A stretch of DNA of 13,536 nucleotides from Syntrophomonadaceae bacterium (GTDB lineage Bacteria; Bacillota; Dethiobacteria; DTU022; UBA8154): assembly GCA_007122565.1 (NCBI GenBank), contig SKTJ01000113.1, forward strand, positions 1 to 13,536. The letters run 5' to 3'. Within the stretch, counting starts at the first letter, position 1; each line of letters starts with the position of its first letter. The position numbers were made by a program, and so were the translations under genes. The notes below the pieces were generated by a model. The model was not told where the DNA came from. It worked only from the letters and a program-made list of their open reading frames with translations, and searched no databases. Shown here in pieces: positions 6,042-11,832 of this stretch.

Positions 6042-7322
6042 ATGACAACCATTCTGCCAATAAAAGGGGTGCGCTATCCACCCGGGGCCGGGTGCGACTT
6101 CAAAGAACTGGTCACCCCGCCCTACGATGTGATTACCCCGGAACAGCAGGAGCAGTTTTACCAAAAAAGTTCTCATAATATAATTCGACTTGAATATGGA
6201 AAAATCCTTCCCGGCGATGACGAATACAATAATCGTTACACCCGTGCAGCAAAAACGTTCCGGGACTGGCTGGACCAAAAGATCCTTATTCAGGAAGCGG
6301 AAGAGGCAATCTATCTTTATGAGCAGCATTTTATTTACAAAAATCACTACTACATGCGTCAGGCCATTTTCTGCGGCGTAGGGCTTTCACCTTTCAGCGA
6401 AGGCAATGTCATTCCCCACGAAGAAACACTGGATAAGCCAAAAGTGGATCGTTTGAAGTTGTTACAGCACTGTGAGGCAAATTTCAGCCCAATTTTTAGC
6501 CTTTATAAAGATCCTAACCGTATTGTAGAGAGTCAGGGGAGTTATTACAAGAAAAAATTGGCGCCGGTAATAAATTTTAAAGATGATGATGGGCATCTCC
6601 ACAAGCTTTGGGCCATAACGGAAAAAGATTTCATCAAACTGGTACAGAAATTTTTTCGGCATAAGCGTATTTATATCGCTGATGGACATCACCGTTATGA
6701 AACGAGTTTGCAATATTACGAGGAAAAGAAAGGGGAACTTGGCAGTGCAGAAAATTATGGCCATACATTGATGGCACTGGTGAATATACACGATGAGGGG
6801 TTGCTTACTTTCCCCACACATCGCCTGGTTACAAAGAGCAAATTGAGTACAGAAGTTCTGCTCAAGGAGCTAAATAAAGTCTTCTCCGTTTCAGAGTGGC
6901 CCGCACCGCAGAACAGGGAACAACTGACCAACCTGTTGGATCGGTTTCTCAGCGGTTCACAGGATAATAAATTCTCCTTTGGCCTTTATACCAAGGATAA
7001 ACGCTTTTTCGTTCTTACCGAAGAAAACCGGCCTTTCCCCTGGCTGGATACGGTAGTATTACAGGAAGTGGTCTTTACGGGAATTTTCGGCCTGAATAGT
7101 TCCGATATTCGTAACAAAACGGACATCCGTTATGCCCGTGATGAATGGGAAGCCAAGGCGGCTGTAGACCAGGAAGATGCTCTTTATGCCTTCTTTGTGA
7201 ATAAGCCTTCAATGGAAGAGATCGTTAATCTTGCGGAAAAAGGAATGCGCCTGCCGCAAAAGACCACTTATTTCTTCCCCAAATTTTTAACGGGAATGGT
7301 GATAAACAAACTGGCGGTATAA
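6042..7322 (+). CDS. DUF1015 family protein (COG4198)
   Basis: A full-length 426-residue member of DUF1015, recognised from the N-terminal pattern KGVRYPPG...LVTPPYDVITPEQQ (8-36), the segment NIIRLEYGK, PHEETL (125-130), the FSPIFSLY strand (148-155) and the strongly conserved IADGHHRYET motif (212-221). The last suggests a catalytic or metal site with paired histidines. No signal peptide or membrane segment is seen, so it should be cytoplasmic. The biochemical role is not established. In some anaerobes relatives sit beside serine or phosphoglycerate dehydrogenase genes, but no such neighbour is present here, and the gene looks monocistronic with its own promoter. It converges with the deacetylase-like gene 114 bases further on. 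The start is well fixed by GGAGG eight bases upstream. Confidence 0.9.
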   Translation: MTTILPIKGVRYPPGAGCDFKELVTPPYDVITPEQQEQFYQKSSHNIIRLEYGKILPGDDEYNNRYTRAAKTFRDWLDQKILIQEAEEAIYLYEQHFIYKNHYYMRQAIFCGVGLSPFSEGNVIPHEETLDKPKVDRLKLLQHCEANFSPIFSLYKDPNRIVESQGSYYKKKLAPVINFKDDDGHLHKLWAITEKDFIKLVQKFFRHKRIYIADGHHRYETSLQYYEEKKGELGSAENYGHTLMALVNIHDEGLLTFPTHRLVTKSKLSTEVLLKELNKVFSVSEWPAPQNREQLTNLLDRFLSGSQDNKFSFGLYTKDKRFFVLTEENRPFPWLDTVVLQEVVFTGIFGLNSSDIRNKTDIRYARDEWEAKAAVDQEDALYAFFVNKPSMEEIVNLAEKGMRLPQKTTYFFPKFLTGMVINKLAV

Positions 7323-7373
7323 AAATGTCAGTCGACAATGGCAGTCTAACGTACGGTAGTTGCACATTATCAA

Positions 7374-7431
7374 TTAAGATTTTGACTCTTAACATTTGAC
7401 ATTTGACTTTCTTTATTCACTCACTTTTGAC
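7374..7431. repeat. TTTGAC repeat cluster, copy group 2, with small inverted repeat
   Basis: The gap between two converging genes holds four TTTGAC copies (starting at 7381, 7395, 7402 and 7426) and an AT-rich inverted repeat, TTAAGA (7374-7379) with TCTTAA (7387-7392). The 13-mer at 7399-7411 is identical to 2613-2625. No GC-rich hairpin followed by T is visible, so I do not call a terminator. Confidence 0.5.
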
Positions 7432-7436
7432 TTTGT

Positions 7437-8483
7437 TTAAATATCCCAGTATTGTTTATGCTTTTCTTTAATACTCTGAATAACACCTTCTGCAGCAGGT
7501 CCCTCTGCAGGCCGTGCGTCCTCCTCCAGGGGCAGTCCCCACTCGCCAATTGTGTTAAGTACGTTAAAAACAATGTCCGCCTGTGCATCCACATTATAGC
7601 CGCCTTCCAGGAAAAGCAGCATCTTGCCCCCGGTGTGTTTTGCTGCCCCCCGGGAGAGCAGAGCTGCCATTTGGGCATACCACTGTTTACTCAATTTCAT
7701 AGAGGCCAGGGGATCATCCCGGTAGGCATCCTGACCGGCAGATACAAGGAGAATCTGGGGTTTGTAAGCATCCATCACAGGCAGGACAATTTCATTGAAT
7801 AGTAAAAGGTAATCCGCATCGCCACAGCCGGGCGGCATGGGAGCGTTGATTGTATAGCCGACCCCTTCCTTCTTGCCCACCTCCCCAAGCCCCCCGGTGC
7901 CGGGATAAGCAGGGCTCTGATGCACGGAAAAGAAAAGCACTTCCTTTTCTTCCTCAAAAACATGCTGGGTACCGTTCCCATGATGCACATCCCAGTCCAC
8001 AATCATGATCCGCTCCAGGCCGTACTCCTTTTGCAGGATACGGGTGGCAATGGCAATGTTGTTAAAGATACAAAATCCCATAGCCCGGTTTGCCTCGGCA
8101 TGGTGGCCCGGCGGACGGAGCAAGGCAAAGACTTTTTCAAGTTTGTTGCTCATTACCGCCTCCACAGCATCAATACCGCCCTGTACCGCCCGCCGCGCTA
8201 TCTCATACGAGTCGGGCGTAATATAGGTGTCCATGTCCAGTTGGCTACGCCCCTCCCGGCAGGCTTGCTCCACGCTTTTGATATAAGCTTCGCCGTGGAT
8301 CAGGGCGATCTTTTCCAGGGGGGCCTCCTGCTGGGGAACGATCAACGGCAGATTGGGAAGCACCCCTTTCTGCTCCAGTTTGCCCATGATCGCTTCCAAT
8401 CGTTCTTTGCATTCAGGATGATAATAATTGGTGTGAAGCAGATAATCCTCATGAAAAACAATCCCCGTCTTACTATCCTTCAT
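7437..8483 (-). CDS. Histone-deacetylase-family zinc amidohydrolase (class II-like, AcuC/acetylpolyamine amidohydrolase related)
   Basis: A 348-residue zinc-dependent deacetylase fold. Seen are the HPECKERL start typical of bacterial class II enzymes (22-29), RPPGHHAE with the charge-relay histidines H127 and H128, GFCIFNN (136-142), the zinc ligands D165 and H167 in DWDVHHGNGTQ, D252 in SAGQDAY, and the transition-state tyrosine Y296 in EGGYN. All catalytic residues are present. Most relatives read SAGFDAH, so Q251 and Y254 are unusual and could alter the substrate pocket. Substrates could be acetyl-lysine (as for AcuC on acetyl-CoA synthetase), acetylpolyamines or another acylated amine; none is shown. 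I prefer the ATG at 8483 (AGGAGG eleven bases upstream) over TTG at 8492, which lies only two bases from that site. It follows the thioesterase gene by 18 bases and is probably co-transcribed. Confidence 0.9.
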   Translation of the reverse strand: MKDSKTGIVFHEDYLLHTNYYHPECKERLEAIMGKLEQKGVLPNLPLIVPQQEAPLEKIALIHGEAYIKSVEQACREGRSQLDMDTYITPDSYEIARRAVQGGIDAVEAVMSNKLEKVFALLRPPGHHAEANRAMGFCIFNNIAIATRILQKEYGLERIMIVDWDVHHGNGTQHVFEEEKEVLFFSVHQSPAYPGTGGLGEVGKKEGVGYTINAPMPPGCGDADYLLLFNEIVLPVMDAYKPQILLVSAGQDAYRDDPLASMKLSKQWYAQMAALLSRGAAKHTGGKMLLFLEGGYNVDAQADIVFNVLNTIGEWGLPLEEDARPAEGPAAEGVIQSIKEKHKQYWDI

Positions 8484-8501
8484 GCTGCGCAATACCTCCT
8501 C

Positions 8502-8933
8502 TTAATCAGTTGTTTCGAGAGATGATTCCTTGAGCAGTCGCCACAGAAATGGGTTCTGTTTACGCACAACCAGCGGCCTGCCTCTTTGGTTTACAAAAGC
8601 ATGGACAGTCTCCCCGCTGACCAGCAAGGTCTCCTTTTCACCCACCTTAAATATATCGTATTGAAAGCCAAGCCTGACTTCCTGGAGCATTTTTAAAGAC
8701 ACAACAACACGCAACTCGTCATCGTAGCGTGCAGGGAATTTATATTCACAGTATGCTTCGATTACAGGCAGAAATATTTCACTTTGCTCCAGGCTCTTAT
8801 AACTCATACCCAGGGAACGTAAGAATTCGCACCTGCCCACTTCAAACCAGACAAAATAATTTGCATAGTAGACCAGCCCCATCTGGTCCGTATCTTTATA
8901 GCGTACCCTTAAAAATGTTTCCACTTGCTTCAT
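8502..8933 (-). CDS. Acyl-CoA thioesterase, YbgC/4-hydroxybenzoyl-CoA type (hotdog fold)
   Basis: A 143-residue single hotdog domain, the usual length for the family. The N-terminal signature RYKDTDQMGLVYYANYFVWFEVGR (10 onwards) contains the expected catalytic aspartate (D16) and the YYANY helix start. VIEAYCEYKFPARYDDEL then matches the second conserved block. Members hydrolyse acyl-CoA thioesters in the cytoplasm; chain-length preference cannot be read from sequence. Proteobacterial YbgC lies in the tol-pal cluster, which is absent here, so a housekeeping acyl-CoA role is more likely. The leader GGGGGAGGGG about ten bases before the ATG is an unusually G-rich ribosome site. It lies between pyk and the deacetylase-like gene on the same strand with short gaps. 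Confidence 0.9.
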   Translation of the reverse strand: MKQVETFLRVRYKDTDQMGLVYYANYFVWFEVGRCEFLRSLGMSYKSLEQSEIFLPVIEAYCEYKFPARYDDELRVVVSLKMLQEVRLGFQYDIFKVGEKETLLVSGETVHAFVNQRGRPLVVRKQNPFLWRLLKESSLETTD

Positions 8934-8957
8934 TTACCTATCCCCTCCCCCGGAAAA

Positions 8958-8975
8958 GAAAGTCAAAGTCGAAAG
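8958..8975. repeat. TTTGAC repeat, copy group 3
   Basis: GAAAGTCAAA (8958-8967) is the reverse complement of TTTGACTTTC, the core of the 13-mer shared by 2613-2625 and 7399-7411. A degenerate second unit, GTCGAAAG, follows. It lies in the pyk-thioesterase gap. Confidence 0.4.
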
Positions 8976-8990
8976 TATAAATTCAGAATG

Positions 8991-10739
8991 CTAATAAACC
9001 GTAACCCGCCCACTGTAGATCAACCCTCGTAAAGCGTCAACTGTAACCAGCTGCCCGGCGGTTATGGTGTCTGTAGCTCTTTGGACTCCCACTATCACCG
9101 GGATACCCAGCTCAATGCCGGCAATGGCAGCATGGGAAGTGAGGCCGCCCCTTTCCGTAATTACAGCTGCAGCCTTCTCCATGGCCGGGATATAACCTTC
9201 ATCTGTTTCTTGCGCCACCAGGATTTGGCCGGGACTGATGTTCCTGGCCTCCTGCGCTGTTAAAGCCAGGTGTACCGTACCAGTTGCGGCGGTGCGCCCT
9301 ACCCCCTGGCCACGCAGAATTACATTCCCTACAGTTTCAATCCGCATATAATTTGTTGTCCCCGTCAATCCCACCGGCACCCCTGCAGTGAAGATAACCA
9401 AGTCGCCATTGTCAATGAGCGCTGCTTCAAGGGCAGCTTTTACAGCAGTGTTGAAAACCTCATCGGTAGTATAATCAAGCGATGAAACAAGGGGATATAC
9501 ACCCCAGGTAAGGGTCAGTTCCGCTGCAACTCTCTCACTGGGGGTTACAGCGATGATGGGGGCACGGGGTTTATATTTGGAGACCATGCGTGCCGTATAT
9601 CCCGACTGAGTGGCTGAAATAATTGCTGTTGCTCCTAATTCCTGGGAAGCGCGACAGGTAGCGTAACTGATTGTATCAGTAATCGATTTCTCAAGTTCAG
9701 GATCCAGGTGTTCCAGAATCCTTTTATACTCCAGAGCCTCTTCCGTGCGAAGGGCAATGCGTGCCATCGTTTTAACCGCTTCCACGGGAAATAATCCCGC
9801 TGCCGTCTCGCCGGAGAGCATCAGGGCATCGGTGCCGTCAAAGATGGCGTTGGCAACGTCGCTTGCTTCCGCCCGGGTAGGGCGGGGGTGCCGCATCATG
9901 GAATCGAGCATCTGCGTAGCTGTAATCACCGGTTTGCCCGCCCTGTTGCAGGCAACGATTAGCTTCTTCTGGATCAGGGGAACATCTTCCGCCGGGATTT
10001 CCACTCCCAAGTCTCCCCGGGCAATCATAATGCCATCAGCAACATCCAGAATCTCAGGAAAATTATCAATCCCCTCTTCGTTCTCGATTTTTGCGATGAT
10101 CTTTATTTGTCCGCTTTGCTCTTCCACAAGTTGACGGATCGCAAGAACATCGCCTGCGCTGCGAATAAACGAAGCGGCCAGGTAATCTGCCTGCTGCTCC
10201 AGGGCAAAGCTGATATCCCGAATATCCTCAGGTGAAAGTGCAGGCAGGCTGATTGATATTCCGGGCAGGTTGATACTTTTACGCGAACCAAGGATCCCAC
10301 CATGTTCCACACGGGAGATAATCTCGGTGTCAGTGATCTTTTCGGCTTTAAGAGCAATGATGCCATCGTCTATCAGAATAAGTGCTCCCGGTGCGAGATC
10401 ACCCGGTAAACCTTTATAGTTAACACTGACTCTGCACTCGTCCCCCTCCACCTGCTCTGTTGTCAGGGTAAACAGATCCCCTTCTTTAAGCTCAACTTCA
10501 CCCTGGCAAAAGCTTCCCAGGCGCACCTCCGGGCCGCGGGTATCCATAAGAATACCCACTCTTTTACCCAGTTGCCCCACAGCCTCGCGTAAGCTGATGA
10601 TACGCTCCCCGTGGTCCGCCAGCGTACCATGGGAAAAATTGAGCCTGGCCACATCCATACCGCTGCGCATCAGCGCCGTTAATACTTCCATCTTCTCAGA
10701 AGCGGGGCCGATGGTACAGACAATTTTGGTACGCCGCAT
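8991..10739 (-). CDS. pyk: Pyruvate kinase with C-terminal PEP-utilising-type domain
   Basis: A 582-residue pyruvate kinase, catalysing phosphoenolpyruvate + ADP to pyruvate + ATP. The catalytic barrel starts at RRTKIVCTIGPAS and carries R32 and N34 in ARLNFSHG, DTRGPEVR (67-74), the active-site lysine K217 in IAKIENEEG, and MIARGDLGVEIP (238-249). E71 in DTRGPE corresponds to the glutamate of potassium-dependent enzymes; potassium-independent ones have lysine there. Residues 484-582 form the extra C-terminal domain found in Bacillus and Geobacillus enzymes, related to the phosphohistidine domain of PEP synthase and enzyme I, including GGLTSHAAIAG (531-541). I use the ATG at 10739, preceded by AGGTGGAG at eight bases. 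An upstream in-frame start would overlap pfkA. It lies 38 bases after pfkA, so the two are surely one operon. Confidence 0.97.
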   Translation of the reverse strand: MRRTKIVCTIGPASEKMEVLTALMRSGMDVARLNFSHGTLADHGERIISLREAVGQLGKRVGILMDTRGPEVRLGSFCQGEVELKEGDLFTLTTEQVEGDECRVSVNYKGLPGDLAPGALILIDDGIIALKAEKITDTEIISRVEHGGILGSRKSINLPGISISLPALSPEDIRDISFALEQQADYLAASFIRSAGDVLAIRQLVEEQSGQIKIIAKIENEEGIDNFPEILDVADGIMIARGDLGVEIPAEDVPLIQKKLIVACNRAGKPVITATQMLDSMMRHPRPTRAEASDVANAIFDGTDALMLSGETAAGLFPVEAVKTMARIALRTEEALEYKRILEHLDPELEKSITDTISYATCRASQELGATAIISATQSGYTARMVSKYKPRAPIIAVTPSERVAAELTLTWGVYPLVSSLDYTTDEVFNTAVKAALEAALIDNGDLVIFTAGVPVGLTGTTNYMRIETVGNVILRGQGVGRTAATGTVHLALTAQEARNISPGQILVAQETDEGYIPAMEKAAAVITERGGLTSHAAIAGIELGIPVIVGVQRATDTITAGQLVTVDALRGLIYSGRVTVY

Positions 10740-10777
10740 GGGAGAATCTCCACCTTTCATTAACAGTCCGATATAAC

Positions 10778-11737
10778 TTAGATCGCCAGAATTGCCGCCA
10801 GTTTGTAATCGTCCCAATTTAACTCCTTGGGGTTTTCAAAAACCTCTTTAAAAGGAGTAGCCTTAATTTCCCCTTTATAGAAACCGGCCATCAGGCCGCT
10901 TTTGCCCTCCATTAACAGATCCACCGCTTTTGCCCCCAGGCGGCTCGCCAGAATGCGATCAAAAGCTGTGGGAGTCCCGCCACGCTGCAAGTGGCCCAGG
11001 ATGGTGACACGCACATCCAGATTTAAAATTCTACTTATCTCATCTCCAATGTGCGTAGCGCTTGCGGCCCCTTCCGCCACAAGGATTACACTGTGCAACT
11101 TACCCCGCTGTGCGCCCCGTTGCAGACGATTACAGATCTCCGTCAGATCAAAAGGAGCCTCGGGGACGATGATAGATTCGGCACCACCGGCCAGACCGGC
11201 CTGCAGAGCGATATTTCCGCTGTCTCTCCCCATCACTTCGATCACATAGATACGCTCGTGGGAGGTGGCCGTATCACGGAGCTTATTGATAGCATCAGTG
11301 ACAGTGTTGACTGCCGTATCAAAACCGATACAATGATCTGTAAAAGCAATATCATTATCGATGGTGCCTGGCACACCCACGGTCTTGATCCCGGCCTCAT
11401 GCAACACCCTGCCCCCACGGAAGGAACCGTCGCCGCCAATCACCACCAGGCCCTCAATCTGCTGGTCCTGTAGGAAGGTGATGGCTTTGGCCTGCCCCTC
11501 CGGTGTTAAAAACTCGGGCGAACGGGCCGTCAACAGGATCGTTCCGCCACGATGAATAGTATCAGCCACAGAGCCCAGTTGCATGGGCATGATCTCATGA
11601 TTAATCAACCCCTGAAAACCCCGTTTGATTCCAAATACATTCAGCCCGTGGAAGATGCTTTTGCGCACTACCGCCCGCACGGCAGCATTCATCCCGGGCG
11701 CGTCACCGCCGCTGGTAAATACAGCAATATTTTTCAT
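10778..11737 (-). CDS. pfkA: ATP-dependent 6-phosphofructokinase
   Basis: A 319-residue group A phosphofructokinase, phosphorylating fructose 6-phosphate to fructose 1,6-bisphosphate. Numbering matches the E. coli enzyme closely: G11 in SGGDAPGMNAA, R72, GGDGS (101-105), PGTIDND (123-129) with the catalytic base D127, R162, MGRDSG (169-174), E222, R243, H249 and R252. Glycine at 104 and 124 marks the ATP type; pyrophosphate-using enzymes have aspartate and lysine there. The effector-site region keeps R21, R25 and HER (160-162), but has only one lysine in RGKLHS where B. subtilis has two. GGAGG lies six bases before the ATG. It is second in the run dnaE-pfkA-pyk; accD and accA, which lie between dnaE and pfkA in Bacillus subtilis, are absent here. 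Confidence 0.97.
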   Translation of the reverse strand: MKNIAVFTSGGDAPGMNAAVRAVVRKSIFHGLNVFGIKRGFQGLINHEIMPMQLGSVADTIHRGGTILLTARSPEFLTPEGQAKAITFLQDQQIEGLVVIGGDGSFRGGRVLHEAGIKTVGVPGTIDNDIAFTDHCIGFDTAVNTVTDAINKLRDTATSHERIYVIEVMGRDSGNIALQAGLAGGAESIIVPEAPFDLTEICNRLQRGAQRGKLHSVILVAEGAASATHIGDEISRILNLDVRVTILGHLQRGGTPTAFDRILASRLGAKAVDLLMEGKSGLMAGFYKGEIKATPFKEVFENPKELNWDDYKLAAILAI

Positions 11738-11758
11738 ATAATTCCTCCAATTATAACC

Positions 11759-11818
11759 TTAATAATACACTACCATATATTTTTCATTTTCAATTTCAGT
11801 ATTCGCTCCCATATTCAT
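11759..11818 (-). CDS. Candidate 19-codon small ORF between dnaE and pfkA
   Basis: The 94-base gap between the dnaE stop and the pfkA start holds an ATG-to-TAA frame encoding MNMGANTEIENEKYMVVYY. It starts 14 bases after the dnaE stop and ends 21 bases before the pfkA ATG. An AGGGA upstream of the ATG is only a weak ribosome site. The peptide is acidic in the middle and aromatic at its end, with no recognised relative. A frame this short can easily arise by chance, so the call is tentative. If translated, it could couple dnaE and pfkA translation or act as a leader peptide. Confidence 0.2.
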   Translation of the reverse strand: MNMGANTEIENEKYMVVYY

Positions 11819-11832
11819 TTTAATCCCTGTTT

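Noticed and set aside
7427..7455. Plus-strand promoter-like TTGACT-17-TATTGT
   Set aside because: The -10 has two mismatches and the -35 is part of the TTTGAC repeat. It would only drive antisense RNA into the deacetylase-like gene, and there is no supporting terminator or frame.
7920..8525. 201-codon plus-strand reading frame
   Set aside because: It is the antisense shadow of the deacetylase-like gene, which has a complete set of catalytic motifs. The antisense protein shows no family features.
8934..8953. Pairing of the small RNA's C tract with the G-rich ribosome site of the thioesterase gene
   Set aside because: Only about five consecutive pairs form before a mismatch at the central A. 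That is too weak to claim a target.
10741..10751. GGAGA/TCTCC inverted repeat at the pyk ribosome site
   Set aside because: A five-base stem with a one-base loop cannot form a stable hairpin, so sequestration of the site is not supported.
11750..11757. TATAAT-like -10 just before the pfkA ribosome site
   Set aside because: It abuts the GGAGG, and the hexamer 17 bases upstream does not resemble a -35, so a promoter here is not supported.
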